Assembly: GCA_024639825.1 (NCBI GenBank)
Contig: JAHEGH010000009.1
Location: 1 to 64,000 of the forward strand
Origin: Gammaproteobacteria bacterium
GTDB taxonomy: Bacteria > Pseudomonadota > Gammaproteobacteria > Steroidobacterales > Woeseiaceae
Reading direction: 5' to 3'
Length of the DNA stretch: 64,000 nt
Position numbers and translations under genes: made by a program
In this document: one piece after another, positions 54,627-64,000 of the stretch
Layout of the letters: each line of letters starts with the position of its first letter
Position numbering within the stretch: the first letter of the stretch is position 1
The notes under the pieces: generated by a model
What the model saw: only the letters and a program-made list of their open reading frames with translations
Told to the model about the DNA's origin: nothing
Database searches by the model: none

Positions 54627-55688
54627 TTAGCTAAGGCAGCTGAGAATCCTGGCGGTCATAGCCCCGGTTGTCAGGCGGGTATCGCCCTCAGCAACAATAT
54701 CTGCGGTTCTTGCACCTGCGGTAATTGCAGCTGCGATTGCCTGTTCTACAGCCGCTGCTTCGGTCTCAAGGCCGAGGCTGTGGCGCAGCATCATGGCGGC
54801 GCTCGCAATGGCGGCACAGGGATTGGCAATGCCCATGCCGGCGATATCCGGGGCGGAACCATGAATGGGTTCGTACAACCCCACCGAGCCATCACCCAGC
54901 GATGCCGATGGCAACATGCCGAGCGATCCCGCGAGCATGGAGGCTTCATCCGTGAGGATGTCGCCAAACATGTTTTCTGTGACGATGACGTCGAAGTCAG
55001 ATGGGCGACTGAGAAGATGCATGGCAGCCGCATCGACCAGTAGCGTCTCAAGCTCGATGTCCGGGAACTCATCCGCCATTACGCGATTTGTTACGTCTCG
55101 CCACAGGCGCGATGTTTCAAGCACGTTTGCCTTGTCAACTGAGCACAGCCTGCCGCGTCGTTCAGTGGCGAGGCGGGCGGCAACCCGCACGATGCGCTCG
55201 ACTTCTCCCACCGTGTACTCACACAGGTCACTGGCCGACGTAGCGGTTCTTGTTTTCTTGCCGAAGTAGATGCCGCCCGTCAGTTCACGGATGACGAGCA
55301 TGTCGACACCGTCGAGGATTTCGGCACGCAGCGGTGACGCGCCGGCCAGCTCCGGGTAAATTCGGACGGGACGGATGTTCGCGTAGACACCCAGTACCGA
55401 GCGCAGCTTGAGCAGTCCCTGTTCAGGCCGGACCGTGGCATTTGGGTCCGACCACCTGGGACCTCCAACTGCGCCGAGTAGCACCGCATCAGCTGCTTCA
55501 CAGGCCTCTACAGTAGCCGCTGGTAACGGTTCGCCGGTGGCATCGATGGCAGCACCGCCGATCAACGCCTCCTTGTAAACCAGCGAGTGACCGTATTGCT
55601 GTGCTATCGCGTCGAGGACTTCCCTGGCGCTGGTCGTAACGTCCGGCCCGATGCCATCACCGGGTAATAAGGTAATTACGGCTTCCAT
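54627..55688 (-). CDS. leuB: 3-isopropylmalate dehydrogenase
   Basis: The 353-aa protein starts [14 protein letters not shown] and has [22 protein letters not shown], the [10 protein letters not shown] loop, and the metal site around [17 protein letters not shown]. It is the last gene of the ilvC-leuACDB operon and starts 13 bp inside the end of leuD. Confidence 0.97.
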   Translation of the reverse strand: MEAVITLLPGDGIGPDVTTSAREVLDAIAQQYGHSLVYKEALIGGAAIDATGEPLPAATVEACEAADAVLLGAVGGPRWSDPNATVRPEQGLLKLRSVLGVYANIRPVRIYPELAGASPLRAEILDGVDMLVIRELTGGIYFGKKTRTATSASDLCEYTVGEVERIVRVAARLATERRGRLCSVDKANVLETSRLWRDVTNRVMADEFPDIELETLLVDAAAMHLLSRPSDFDVIVTENMFGDILTDEASMLAGSLGMLPSASLGDGSVGLYEPIHGSAPDIAGMGIANPCAAIASAAMMLRHSLGLETEAAAVEQAIAAAITAGARTADIVAEGDTRLTTGAMTARILSCLS

Positions 55689-56260
55689 GAACGTGTCTCT
55701 TCAAAGTTTTCAATAGTGTCCAGTTGCTGGCTAAGAAACCCCAGCTGATCGATACCCTCGAGGAGGCAGTGGCGCGAGAAGCCGTCTATGCCGAACTCCA
55801 CGGTCCGATCGCCCGCTAAGGAAATGCTGGTGCTCTCCAGGTCGATGGTGACATCGACGCCCGGGTTTTCCAGCAGCCAGCCGTGCGTCTGCTCGTCAAC
55901 GCTGATGGCCAGCAAGCCGTTTTTCAGCGAATTGCTGCGAAAGATATCGGCAATCTCCGTCGATATCACCGCTTCAAAGCCATAGTCGAGCAGGGCCCAG
56001 GGCGCATGTTCACGCGACGAGCCACAACCGAAATTGTTGCCGGCAACGAGAATGCCGCAACCTTTGGCGTCTGGCTTGTTAAGGATGAAATCGCTCTTCT
56101 CGCTGCCGTCCTTGTTGTAGCGCAGGTCATAGAACACGTTCTTGCCGAGCCCTTCCTTTGACGTTGTCGTCAGAAAGCGCGCGGCGATAATCTGGTCGGT
56201 ATCGATGTCCCTGGTGGGCAAGACCACCGTTTTTGACTGAATGCTTCTGACGGGCTTCAT
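55676..56260 (-). CDS. leuD: 3-isopropylmalate dehydratase small subunit
   Basis: The 194-aa protein has the swivel domain motifs of Leu[29 protein letters not shown] and [13 protein letters not shown]. It forms the isomerase with LeuC. The ATG 56260 overlaps the leuC stop by 4 bp. Confidence 0.97.
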   Translation of the reverse strand: MKPVRSIQSKTVVLPTRDIDTDQIIAARFLTTTSKEGLGKNVFYDLRYNKDGSEKSDFILNKPDAKGCGILVAGNNFGCGSSREHAPWALLDYGFEAVISTEIADIFRSNSLKNGLLAISVDEQTHGWLLENPGVDVTIDLESTSISLAGDRTVEFGIDGFSRHCLLEGIDQLGFLSQQLDTIENFEETRSWKP

Positions 56261-57657
56261 GAGTAGTTCCTTGGATCTGCTATTCGCCCTGCGATAGCTG
56301 AGGCAGCTGCGGTGGCGGGGCTCGCCAGCACAGTGCGTGCCCCAACACCCTGGCGCCCTTCGAAATTGCGATTGCTGGTGCTGACACTTAGCTGACCGGG
56401 TTGCGCGATATCTCCATTCATGCCGATGCACATCGAGCATCCGGCTTCACGCCACTCGGCACCGGCAGCCTCAATAATCTTATCCAGTCCTCGCGCCTCA
56501 GCGTCAGCCTTTACCTGCTCGGAACCTGGTACCACCAGCATGCGCACACCAGCGGCAACCTTGCGGCCCTCCAACACCCGCGCTGCCTCTTCGATGTCCG
56601 ACAGACGGCCATTGGTGCAGCTGCCCACGAAGACAACGTCGACGGTAGCTTCGGTCATTGGCTTGCCCGACTCGACCTGCATGTAGTCCAGGGCCTTGCG
56701 GAAACTGGCATCGTCGCTATTGGGTACCGGCTCGTTAATGCCAACGACCATGCCGGGATTGGTGCCAAACGTGACCATGGGTGTGAGCTCGCTGGCATTA
56801 AGGGAGACCGATTTATCAAAGCGTGCGCCATCGTCCGTGCGCAGCGATCGCCAGCGCGCGACGGCGGTATCCCAGTCGCTGCCTTGCGGCGAGCGCGGGC
56901 GTCCCTGCAGATAGTCGATCGTCGTGTCGTCCGGGGCAATCATGCCCGCGCGGGCGCCGCCTTCGATCGACATGTTGCAAATCGTCATCCGCTCCTCCAT
57001 CGAGAGCGCAGTAACAGCGTCGCCGTGGTACTCGATGACATGGCCGGTTCCCCCATCAACGCCGATCTTGCCGATGACTGCGAGGATGACATCTTTTGCC
57101 GTCACGCCAGCCGGCAATGTTCCGTCGACGTTCACTGCCAGTGTTTTGGGCTTGCGCTGCAACAGGCACTGCGTCGCGAGTACATGGCCGACCTCGGTTG
57201 TACCAATGCCAAAGGCGAGGGCGCCAAACGCTCCATGTGTGCTCGAGTGGCTGTCACCGCAGACAATCGTCTTGCCCGGCTGGGTTGCGCCGAGTTCCGG
57301 CCCGATGACATGCACGATGCCGCGTTTGCCGCTGCCATAGCCGAGCAGATCGAGCCCGAACTCCTCGCAGTTCTGCTCCATTTGCCGAACCTGGTTGGCC
57401 GCACCTTCCCCGGCCACCAGAAGGTCCTTGAAGGTTGTGACTGGCGTCGTCGGGGTGGAGTGGTCGAGAGTCGCCAGTGTCAGGTCTGGGCGTCGAACCC
57501 GCAGACCGTTAGCACGCAGAACAGAGAATGCCTGTGGCGTGGTGACTTCATGGATGATGTGCAGATCGATATAGAGGACGGCAGGTATGTCCGCCGTTTC
57601 CTGGACAACGACATGATCTGCCCAAACCTTTTCAAATAAGGTCGTCGGATTGCTCAA
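56257..57657 (-). CDS. leuC: 3-isopropylmalate dehydratase large subunit
   Basis: The 466-aa aconitase-family protein has [36 protein letters not shown] and the cysteines of the 4Fe-4S cluster. The start is TTG 57657: the residues [17 protein letters not shown] match the family N-terminus, and no ATG or GTG is available near by. Length equals E. coli LeuC. It lies 28 bp after leuA. Confidence 0.97.
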   Translation of the reverse strand: MSNPTTLFEKVWADHVVVQETADIPAVLYIDLHIIHEVTTPQAFSVLRANGLRVRRPDLTLATLDHSTPTTPVTTFKDLLVAGEGAANQVRQMEQNCEEFGLDLLGYGSGKRGIVHVIGPELGATQPGKTIVCGDSHSSTHGAFGALAFGIGTTEVGHVLATQCLLQRKPKTLAVNVDGTLPAGVTAKDVILAVIGKIGVDGGTGHVIEYHGDAVTALSMEERMTICNMSIEGGARAGMIAPDDTTIDYLQGRPRSPQGSDWDTAVARWRSLRTDDGARFDKSVSLNASELTPMVTFGTNPGMVVGINEPVPNSDDASFRKALDYMQVESGKPMTEATVDVVFVGSCTNGRLSDIEEAARVLEGRKVAAGVRMLVVPGSEQVKADAEARGLDKIIEAAGAEWREAGCSMCIGMNGDIAQPGQLSVSTSNRNFEGRQGVGARTVLASPATAAASAIAGRIADPRNYS

Positions 57658-57685
57658 TGGTCTGTTTCCGTTATTGTCCTGCAGA

Positions 57686-59251
57686 CTAGATAGTGGCGCG
57701 GGTCGAATCCCCTGCGGGCGAACCCGCCGCATCGCGATCTTTGCGACGCAGGATGCGGTTAATGACTTCCAGACAGGCCCGGCATCCGGCTTCGACGATG
57801 TCGACGCTGGCGCCCCGACCGCGGTAACTGTGACCGTCATGTTCTACGCTAACCGTCACTTCGCCCTGAGCATCTTCGCCGATCGACGCGCTGTGCAGTT
57901 CGAAACTCTTTAATACAAGCTCCACGCCGGTCGCGTGCTCGAGCGCCTGGAACGCGGCCGCTATCGGTCCGTCGCCGTGAGCCGAATCACTAACCTCGCC
58001 ACCGTCTTCGAACATCAGGTTCACCGCTGCAGTGGCCGGTTGGTCCGTGTGAGTCTGCACTTCGAGCGACTGCAACGTCCATGGCCCGGATGAGGTGCCG
58101 CCGGCATTCATGACAATCGACTCCAGGTCGCCGTCATAGACGTCTTTCTTCTTGTCAGCCAGCTTCTTGAATTCCTGGAAGGCACGATTGGTCTCGAACT
58201 CGTCGAGTTCAAAGCCAAGCTCGACCAGACGGTCGCGGAAAGCATGCCGGCCGCTGTGCTTACCGAGTACGAGACTCGACTTAGCCAGCCCGACATCTTC
58301 CGGCCGCATGATTTCGTACGTGGACGCGTGCTGCAGCATGCCATGCTGATGAATGCCTGCCTCATGCGCGAATGCATTTTCACCGACTATCGCCTTGTTA
58401 CGTGGCGGATGCATGCCGGTGATATTCGATACAAGGCGCGAGGTCGGGTACAGGCGAGTCGTGTCTATCCCTGTTTCAACGTTAAAGAATTCGGCACGCG
58501 TCTTGATGGCCATGACGGCCTCTTCAAGCGAACAGTTGCCCGCGCGCTCACCGATGCCATTAATAGTGCATTCAATCTGGCGGGCGCCGGCACTAACCGC
58601 CGCGAGGCTGTTGGCGACAGCCATGCCCAGATCATTGTGGCAATGCACACTCAACGTGATCTCGTCGATTCGGGCGACGTGTTCTTTCAGGTAGCGGAAC
58701 AGTCGATCAAACTCGGCGGGAACGGTATAGCCGACGGTGTCCGGGATGTTCACGGTTGTGGCACCGGCCTCTATCGCAGCCGACACCACTTCGGCGAGGT
58801 AAGAGAGCTCCGTGCGAGATGCATCTTCGGGCGAGAACTCCACGTCGTCGACCAGTTCACGGGCCAGTTGGATTGCGCCGACGGCGCTCTTGATGATCTC
58901 TTCCTTGGCCATCTTGAGCTTGTGCTCGCGATGAATGGCGCTGGTTGCAACAAACACGTGGATGCGGTGCCTGTCAGCGTGCCTGACCGCTTCATAGACT
59001 TTCTGGATATCAGCGGCATTACAGCGGGCCAGTCCGCAGATCACCGGGCCAAAATTTCGTTCGGCGATCGTCTTGACCGACTCGAAATCACCCGGAGACG
59101 CGGCTGGAAAGCCGGCTTCGATAATATCGACATTAAGTTCCGATAGCGCCTTCGCAACACGCAGCTTCTCGGTGAGCGTCATGCTGCAGCCGGGTGCCTG
59201 TTCCCCATCACGCAGGGTCGTGTCGAAAATCTTAATGTGCGTATCGGACAT
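57686..59251 (-). CDS. leuA: 2-isopropylmalate synthase
   Basis: The 521-aa protein begins [18 protein letters not shown], with catalytic [25 protein letters not shown], and a C-terminal LeuA allosteric domain (about 395-505) that senses leucine. It catalyses the first committed step of leucine synthesis. It lies 29 bp downstream of ilvC. Confidence 0.98.
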   Translation of the reverse strand: MSDTHIKIFDTTLRDGEQAPGCSMTLTEKLRVAKALSELNVDIIEAGFPAASPGDFESVKTIAERNFGPVICGLARCNAADIQKVYEAVRHADRHRIHVFVATSAIHREHKLKMAKEEIIKSAVGAIQLARELVDDVEFSPEDASRTELSYLAEVVSAAIEAGATTVNIPDTVGYTVPAEFDRLFRYLKEHVARIDEITLSVHCHNDLGMAVANSLAAVSAGARQIECTINGIGERAGNCSLEEAVMAIKTRAEFFNVETGIDTTRLYPTSRLVSNITGMHPPRNKAIVGENAFAHEAGIHQHGMLQHASTYEIMRPEDVGLAKSSLVLGKHSGRHAFRDRLVELGFELDEFETNRAFQEFKKLADKKKDVYDGDLESIVMNAGGTSSGPWTLQSLEVQTHTDQPATAAVNLMFEDGGEVSDSAHGDGPIAAAFQALEHATGVELVLKSFELHSASIGEDAQGEVTVSVEHDGHSYRGRGASVDIVEAGCRACLEVINRILRRKDRDAAGSPAGDSTRATI

Positions 59252-59280
59252 GGTCTGCTCCTCTGATGAATTCCGATGTC

Positions 59281-60267
59281 TTACTCTGACAGCCAGTCCA
59301 TGCGACCGCGCAGATCCTTACCGACTTTCTCGATGGGGTGTTCCAGGTCCGCCTGCATCATGCGCTTGAATTCCGGCATGCCGTTCTCATTCTCGGCAAT
59401 CCAGTTGCGGGCGAAGGTGCCGTCCTGAATATCGCCAAGCACGGCTTTCATGGCGGCGCGAGATGATGCATCAACCACGCGCGGACCCGAAATCATATCG
59501 CCCCAGGCGGCCGTGTCGCTGATGAACTTGTGCATCTTGGCAAGACCACCCTCGTGAAGCAGGTCGACGATTAGTTTCAGCTCGTGCATTACCTCGTAGT
59601 AGGCGACTTCAGGCTGGTAGCCCGCTTCGCAAAGGGTCTCGAAACCGGCAACGATAAGTTCTGTGGCACCACCGCAGAGTACGGCCTGCTCGCCAAAGAG
59701 ATCGGTCTCTGTTTCCTCGGCAAACGTAGTCTCGATGACGCCGGCACGTGCGCCGCCGATACCGGCGGAGTAGGCCAGGGCCTTCTGCAGGGCAGTCCCG
59801 GTTGCATCCTGGTGAACCGCGACCAGGCACGGAACGCCATGGCCCTCTTCATATTGACGACGTACCAGTCCCCCAGGACCTTTCGGTGCGATGAGTGCGA
59901 CGTCCAGGTCCGCGCGCGGCTCAACCTGTCCATAGTGAACGGCGAAGCCGTGCGCGAACAGGAGCAGGGCGCCTTCGTCAATATCGTCGACAACAGCCTG
60001 GTAGAGGGCCTTTTGGACCATATCCGGGGTCAGGAACATGACGATTGCAGCGCCCTTGACGGCTTCGTTGGGTTCCTGGACGGTCAGGCCATCAGCCTCT
60101 GCGTTGGCCCAGCTTGCGCCGCTTTTTCGCAGACCGACAACGACATTGAATCCCGAGTCCTTCAGGTTGAGCGCGTGGGCCCGCCCCTGGCTGCCATAGC
60201 CAAGGACTGTAACCTGCTGGTCCGCCAGAACGGAGATATCTACATCTGCTTCCGAATACATTTGCAT
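59281..60267 (-). CDS. ilvC: Ketol-acid reductoisomerase, class I
   Basis: The 328-aa protein has the cofactor motif [17 protein letters not shown] at about residues 24-40, [16 protein letters not shown], and the class I (short) C-terminal domain with the metal ligands. It acts in valine, isoleucine and leucine synthesis. Start ATG 60267 with an AGGA site; ATG 60261 is an in-frame alternative. It heads the operon, after an attenuator. Confidence 0.97.
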   Translation of the reverse strand: MQMYSEADVDISVLADQQVTVLGYGSQGRAHALNLKDSGFNVVVGLRKSGASWANAEADGLTVQEPNEAVKGAAIVMFLTPDMVQKALYQAVVDDIDEGALLLFAHGFAVHYGQVEPRADLDVALIAPKGPGGLVRRQYEEGHGVPCLVAVHQDATGTALQKALAYSAGIGGARAGVIETTFAEETETDLFGEQAVLCGGATELIVAGFETLCEAGYQPEVAYYEVMHELKLIVDLLHEGGLAKMHKFISDTAAWGDMISGPRVVDASSRAAMKAVLGDIQDGTFARNWIAENENGMPEFKRMMQADLEHPIEKVGKDLRGRMDWLSE

Positions 60268-60300
60268 GGTGTTTCCTGTGCACTAAATCAGTAGTTTGAT

Positions 60301-60334
60301 AAAAAAAAACCCCACTATCCTTTGGGATGCGGGG
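60301..60334 (-). terminator. Attenuator terminator ahead of ilvC
   Basis: On the minus strand a hairpin (CCCC with GGGG, then ATCC with GGAT around a CAAA loop, 60334-60310) is followed by a run of nine T. It lies 29 bp after the leader-peptide stop codon and 34 bp before ilvC, as expected for an attenuator. Confidence 0.88.
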
Positions 60335-60362
60335 CTTACGATGTCCGTTTTATGGATACGCG

Positions 60363-60428
60363 CTACCCGCTCTGCCTCCCGAGGAGAAGCAGTTCAAGCG
60401 AAATAAGCACGAGCACGTTGTTGTCCAT
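60363..60428 (-). CDS. Branched-chain leader peptide (ilvL/leuL-like)
   Basis: This minus-strand ORF encodes 21 residues: after MDNN come V5, L6, V7, L8, I9, then L11 and four consecutive leucines at 13-16, ending GRQSG before TAG. Nine of 21 residues are Leu, Val or Ile (L6, L8, L11, L13-16, V5/V7, I9), unlike random sequence. It lies directly downstream of a strong promoter and just upstream of the terminator. This is the classic attenuation layout of ilv/leu leaders. Ribosome stalling at scarce Leu, Val or Ile codons would prevent the terminator. Confidence 0.85.
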   Translation of the reverse strand: MDNNVLVLISLELLLLGRQSG

Positions 60429-60436
60429 AGCGGCGA

Positions 60437-60465
60437 ATAATGTTGTAAGGCCTTATTGATGTCAA
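60437..60465 (-). promoter_or_regulatory. Promoter of the ilvC-leuACDB operon
   Basis: On the minus strand a perfect -35 TTGACA (60465-60460), 17-bp spacer, and CATTAT (60442-60437). The leader-peptide ATG lies 8 bp further on. Confidence 0.75.
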
Positions 60466-60953
60466 CAGCTTCTTAGACGGTTACGGCTGATACTAAATAA
60501 CTTGTCTTAGGAAAAATTTCTAAGTTACTAATTCACATCAAATTAATACATCGGCACATCGAGACAGGCTGGGAACCTATACAACAAGGTAAGAAGTCCT
60601 GCTCTTGCTGCAATCAAATTGTCGCTAGCCCGGCAGCGAAACTTCAAATTGGATCTTCCCGAATAGCCACCTGAATCAAATACATAAAGGTCGCACGTTA
60701 TGTTCTTCATGGGACTGGCGCTCAGTGAAGCATGTGTTATTCTTGCCCCGTGATGCAGGGGACCTTGATTAGAAAAAGGTATTAATGGCGGGGAAGCTCG
60801 GGGCAACTCGGGATAGCCAAAAATTAGAGAGAGACAAAGTAGGGGTTCCAAAAAAATTCAACGCCACGCGGCGTAAGTGGAGAGGGCCGCGTGCGCAATT
60901 GGAGGCACGTTCCGTGTCGCCGTTTTCATTTGTGCATGTATTCAGCGGATACG
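60466..60953. other. AT-rich intergenic region without a supported gene
   Basis: No reading frame here looks protein-coding; candidate frames of 60-100 codons have no ribosome site or recognisable motif. The part near 60480-60560 is unusually AT-rich for this genome. It holds an inverted repeat (CTTAG at 60506-60510 and CTAAG at 60520-60524 around an A/T-rich centre). An untranslated RNA cannot be excluded. Confidence 0.5.
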
Positions 60954-60982
60954 TTGCATCCCTCTCCAATAACTTTTAATAA
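60954..60982 (+). promoter_or_regulatory. Promoter of the DUF3450-TtpC-ExbB-ExbD operon
   Basis: TTGCAT (60954-60959), 17-bp spacer, TAATAA (60977-60982), followed by an AAGGAG ribosome site at 60996-61001 and ATG 61007. Confidence 0.6.
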
Positions 60983-61006
60983 AACAACGACCTTTAAGGA
61001 GCGTTC

Positions 61007-61786
61007 ATGAAACGGTGCATAAGCAGCAGTCGGCGTCTTGCCGCCGCATTTATTGCGGTTTCGGCTTTGACGATTTCCGGCGGCGTTTTCGCCCAGACCG
61101 TCGATCAGATCTTGCAGGCTGATCAACGTCGGTTGAACCTGGCTCAACAATCGCAGGAACGAATCAACAAAACTGTTGAAGGTACTCGTTCCCTCGAAGA
61201 CCAGTACCGGGCTATAAACAAGGAAATCGACGGACTCAAGGTCTACAACCGCCTGATGAGGGCTCAGGTTGAAGGTCAGACGGCAACTCTGGAAGACATC
61301 GCTTTGTCGATGGACAGGGTTGACGTAATTAACCGCCAGATTTTCCCCTTGATGGAACGCATGATCGACGGCCTGGACCAGTCCGTGCAGCTCGATGTTC
61401 CGTTCCTCATGGCTGAGCGCACAAAGCGCATCGCGGATCTCAAGGCCATTATGGAACGTTCCGATGTCACCGTTGCCGAGAAATTCCGCAAGGTGATGGA
61501 GGCCTACCAGATCGAGAACGACTACGGCACGTCGTCGGAATATTACGAAGAGTCGCTGACAATCGATGGCTCGACGCGTTCCTACAACATGCTGCGTATC
61601 GGTCGTATCGGTCTGTATTACCAGTCCGACGACACCAAGATCACAGGGCGTTGGAACAACGAGACGCGTGCCTGGGAAGACTTCAATTCGGCACGTAACG
61701 AAGTCCGTAAGGGCCTGCGTATGGCTCGTCAGCTGATCGCGCCTGAACTGATTGTTATTCCTGTTCCTTCAGCGGAGGCTACATAA
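61007..61786 (+). CDS. DUF3450 family periplasmic protein
   Basis: The 259-aa protein has a signal peptide (about residues 1-30, ending VFA-Q), a long coiled coil (about 35-115), and the IFPLMERMIDGLDQSVQLDVPFL segment and YQIENDYGTSSEYYEE motif of DUF3450. Such genes regularly precede TtpC-type ExbB paralogues, and their products probably act in the periplasm in TonB-linked energy transduction. The exact function is not known. The next gene starts 1 bp after the TAA. Confidence 0.88.
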   Translation: MKRCISSSRRLAAAFIAVSALTISGGVFAQTVDQILQADQRRLNLAQQSQERINKTVEGTRSLEDQYRAINKEIDGLKVYNRLMRAQVEGQTATLEDIALSMDRVDVINRQIFPLMERMIDGLDQSVQLDVPFLMAERTKRIADLKAIMERSDVTVAEKFRKVMEAYQIENDYGTSSEYYEESLTIDGSTRSYNMLRIGRIGLYYQSDDTKITGRWNNETRAWEDFNSARNEVRKGLRMARQLIAPELIVIPVPSAEAT

Positions 61787-63154
61787 ATGAAACGCATTAC
61801 ACTCATTATTGCTGCCGGACTGCTGAGTTTCGGAATTGCCACAGCTAACGCACAGCAGGAAGATGCGGCTGCCGCGTCCATGTCGGAATTACTGCGCCTG
61901 ATCGAGCAAGGACAGGCGCGCGACTCCGCTGAGGCCCGCAAGCGTGAAGCGGCATTCGCACAGGCCCGCAACCAGCAACAGTCACTGCTTAACCAGGCCC
62001 GTGCAGAGCGCACTCGCCAGGAAAATATCTCTACGCAACTCGAAAACGAGTTCGAAGCTAACCAGCAGCAGATCATCACGGCACGCCAGGCGCTCGACGA
62101 GCGCATGGGTGCGCTGAAAGAACTGCTGGGTGTTTTGCAGACGGTTGCAGGTGATGCGCAGGGTCGTTTCGCGGCTTCGCTGACGAACATTGAGTACCCT
62201 GATCGCGGCAAGTTCCTCGTGGAGCTCGGCAGCAAACTGGCCGGTGCCAGCAATATCCCGGAGATTTCCGAGATCGAGCAACTCTGGCTCATGCTCCAGC
62301 AGGAGGTCGTAGAGTCCGGCAAGGTGACGCGCTTTAACCATATGGTCACACGTGCGGACGGCACCGAGGAACAGATGCAAATCGTCCGCGTTGGTGCATT
62401 TAACCTCGCGTCGGATGTCGGCTACCTCGAGTTCAATGACGATGGCACGGTTTCCGAGCTGCTTCGTCAGCCGGATGGCAAGTACCTCGGCACGACGGGC
62501 GACATGATGGACGCTTCCGGTGAGGCGGTGCTATTCGGTGTTGACGTCACCCGCGGCGGTATTCTTGCACTGCTGGTTGAGTCTCCAACGATCCAGGATC
62601 GTATCGAGCAGGGCGGTATCGTGGGTTATTGCATCATCGCTCTTGGCCTCATTGGTCTGCTCATCGCGGTTATGCGCTGGCTGGCACTGTCTTCGGCTGA
62701 TCGCAAGGTTAAGGCTCAGCTCAAACGTGAGACGGCCAGCACGGACAATCCGCTTGGACGCGTATTGGCGGCTTACGAGAGCAACCGTGGCGCTGACACA
62801 GAGACCATCGAACTCAAACTCTCGGAAGCGGCTCTCAAGGAGATGCCGAATCTGACCAAGGGTCTGCTGTTCATCAAGGTGGTTTCGGCCGTTGCGCCTC
62901 TGATGGGTCTTCTTGGTACGGTTACGGGCATGATCAAGACCTTCCAGGTCATCACCCTGTACGGCGCTGGCGATCCGAAGATGATGGCCGGCGGTATCTC
63001 GCAGGCACTCATGACTACAGTACTGGGTCTTGTGGTTGCCATTCCGATGGTACTTCTGCACACGGTTGTCAGCGGCAAGAGCCGCAAGATCGTCAACATC
63101 CTTCAGTCGCAGAGTGCTGGTCTGGTTGCACAGCATTCAGAGAAGGCTCGTTAA
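61787..63154 (+). CDS. TtpC-like MotA/TolQ/ExbB proton-channel protein
   Basis: This 455-aa protein has a signal peptide (about 1-23, ending ANA-QQ), a periplasmic coiled coil (about 28-115), and a C-terminal ExbB/TolQ domain with membrane segments near 276-298, 365-388 and 403-428, including the MGLLGTVTGMI motif. TtpC is the extra ExbB-like part of TonB2-type systems in Vibrio, needed for some TonB-dependent uptake. Naming is by layout and neighbours. Confidence 0.88.
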   Translation: MKRITLIIAAGLLSFGIATANAQQEDAAAASMSELLRLIEQGQARDSAEARKREAAFAQARNQQQSLLNQARAERTRQENISTQLENEFEANQQQIITARQALDERMGALKELLGVLQTVAGDAQGRFAASLTNIEYPDRGKFLVELGSKLAGASNIPEISEIEQLWLMLQQEVVESGKVTRFNHMVTRADGTEEQMQIVRVGAFNLASDVGYLEFNDDGTVSELLRQPDGKYLGTTGDMMDASGEAVLFGVDVTRGGILALLVESPTIQDRIEQGGIVGYCIIALGLIGLLIAVMRWLALSSADRKVKAQLKRETASTDNPLGRVLAAYESNRGADTETIELKLSEAALKEMPNLTKGLLFIKVVSAVAPLMGLLGTVTGMIKTFQVITLYGAGDPKMMAGGISQALMTTVLGLVVAIPMVLLHTVVSGKSRKIVNILQSQSAGLVAQHSEKAR

Positions 63155-63169
63155 CAAAGAGGAGTCGCC

Positions 63170-63697
63170 ATGCTTTGGCTTGCTGATGCAATAGAAGCCA
63201 TTCGTGACTTTATGAACCTCGGTGGCCCGGTTCTCCGGGCCATCGCGGTGACTATCTTCCTCATGTGGGTGCTTATCGTTGAGCGGATTATTTACTTCCG
63301 CTCGTCAATGAAGAAGATGTCACGTGAAATTCACGACCAATGGGAGTCGCGCCCTGAGCGCCAGTCCTGGAACGCCAAGCAAATTCGCGAACTGATGATT
63401 TCGCAATTTAATGAAGCGTCCACCAAAGGTATCAATATTATCCAGACCCTGGTTGCATTGTGTCCGCTGCTTGGCCTGCTAGGCACGGTGACGGGCATGA
63501 TCAGTGTGTTCCAGGTAATGGCCGTGTCCGGTTCGGGCAATGTGCGGGCTATGGCAGCCGGCGTATCCCAGGCCACGGTTCCAACAATGGCGGGTATGGT
63601 CGGGGCGCTCTCGGGCGTTCTGCTTATTACGTTGCTGAGCCGTCGTGCAGCCCACGAGGTCGAGTTCCTCGAGGACTCACTCACGATGGATCACTAG
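63170..63697 (+). CDS. ExbB-like proton-channel protein (TonB2 type)
   Basis: The 175-aa protein has three membrane segments (about 20-40, 92-112, 135-158) and the CPLLGLLGTVTGMI motif of the ExbB/TolQ/MotA family. It is short like ExbB2. It lies 15 bp after the TtpC-like gene and 12 bp before the ExbD-like gene. Confidence 0.92.
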   Translation: MLWLADAIEAIRDFMNLGGPVLRAIAVTIFLMWVLIVERIIYFRSSMKKMSREIHDQWESRPERQSWNAKQIRELMISQFNEASTKGINIIQTLVALCPLLGLLGTVTGMISVFQVMAVSGSGNVRAMAAGVSQATVPTMAGMVGALSGVLLITLLSRRAAHEVEFLEDSLTMDH

Positions 63698-63709
63698 GGG
63701 ACTATCGCC

Positions 63710-64000
63710 ATGAGAAAACATCTTGATGATATCCATGTCGACGAGGACGAGAATGAGATCAACCTGACGCCGATGCTTGACGTCGTGTTCATCATGCTCA
63801 TTTTCTTCATCGTCACTGCCTCGTTTATCAAAGAAGTGGGGATTGACGTGAACCGACCGGACGCTCCGATGACACAGAGCGAACCGGAGGACGCCAACAT
63901 CCTTGTGATGATCAACGCCAACGACGAAATCTGGATCGACCGTCGCCTGATCGACCCTCGTGCAGTGCGCGCCAATATCGAGCGCCTGCATGCTGAGAAC
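63710..64000 (+). CDS. ExbD-like biopolymer transport protein (partial)
   Basis: The first 97 codons are present; the window ends inside the gene. The N-terminal INLTPMLDVVFIMLIFFIVT contains the single membrane segment (about 22-40) with the proton-carrying Asp24. ExbD forms the motor with ExbB and drives TonB. A TonB gene and TPR protein would be expected next, outside the window. Confidence 0.93.
   Translation, partial: MRKHLDDIHVDEDENEINLTPMLDVVFIMLIFFIVTASFIKEVGIDVNRPDAPMTQSEPEDANILVMINANDEIWIDRRLIDPRAVRANIERLHAEN

Noticed and set aside
56401-57639. A 412-codon open frame on the plus strand
   Set aside because: It is antisense to leuC, rich in Arg, Ala and His as typical of shadow frames.
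60543-60851. A 102-codon minus-strand open frame in the AT-rich gap
   Set aside because: No ribosome site, no motif and low-complexity sequence; not supported as a gene.
60785-60979. A 64-codon plus-strand open frame ahead of the DUF3450 gene
   Set aside because: It overlaps the predicted promoter of that operon and has no similarity I recognise.

Overview
The window is a gene-dense stretch of a gammaproteobacterial chromosome. The order yciK-rmuC-mupP-ubiG-mtaD / gyrA-serC-serA-pheA-aroA-cmk-rpsA-ihfB-lapA-lapB is close to the one known from Pseudomonas. The fused aspartokinase-diaminopimelate decarboxylase and a SAM riboswitch ahead of metB recall Xanthomonadales and related deep gammaproteobacterial lineages; this placement is an inference from gene content. 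I see no insertion sequence, prophage, CRISPR array or rRNA. There are three tRNA genes (Asn-GTT, Val-GAC, Pro-GGG).

Layout. 0-3.5 kb: the start of yciB (cut by the window edge), then yciO-scpA-scpB-rluB on the plus strand. 3.5-8.3 kb: a tightly overlapping minus-strand operon mtaD-ubiG-mupP-rmuC-yciK. 8.5-21.6 kb: a plus-strand series with gyrA, serine and aromatic synthesis (serC, serA, pheA, aroA), cmk, rpsA, ihfB, lapA, lapB, a ComEA-like protein and galU. 21.6-27 kb: a membrane TPR protein, an exported M20 peptidase, a small membrane protein, tRNA-Asn and an aspartate-type aminotransferase. 27-34.8 kb: uvrB, tRNA-Val, infC-rpmI-rplT-pheS-pheT-ihfA, a MerR regulator and tRNA-Pro. 34.8-42 kb is the most accessory part: a stand-alone encapsulated-ferritin-like protein, a TspO-like membrane protein, a divergent class III cyclase-like protein, a threonine dehydratase-like enzyme with an FAD-linked 2-hydroxyacid dehydrogenase, and a membrane Ser/Thr kinase with Calx-beta ectodomains. 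42-45.9 kb: the aspartokinase/LysA fusion behind a structured leader, a GST and an EF-hand protein. 46-53 kb: a complete minus-strand histidine operon (regulator-hisG-D-C-B-H-A-F-E) lacking only hisI. 53-60.5 kb: SAM riboswitch-metB, convergent to an ilvC-leuA-leuC-leuD-leuB operon behind a leader-peptide attenuator. 61-64 kb: a DUF3450-TtpC-ExbB-ExbD energy-transduction operon that runs off the window.

The main interest is regulatory. Four amino-acid operons show four different control devices: a TrpR-family repressor with its own palindromic operator (his), a SAM-I riboswitch (met), a branched-chain leader peptide with a terminator (ilv-leu), and an unidentified structured leader ending in a terminator (lysine/aspartate). 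Two genes, infC and hisF, appear to start at AUC and AUU, the codon class policed by IF3, which is itself the infC product.
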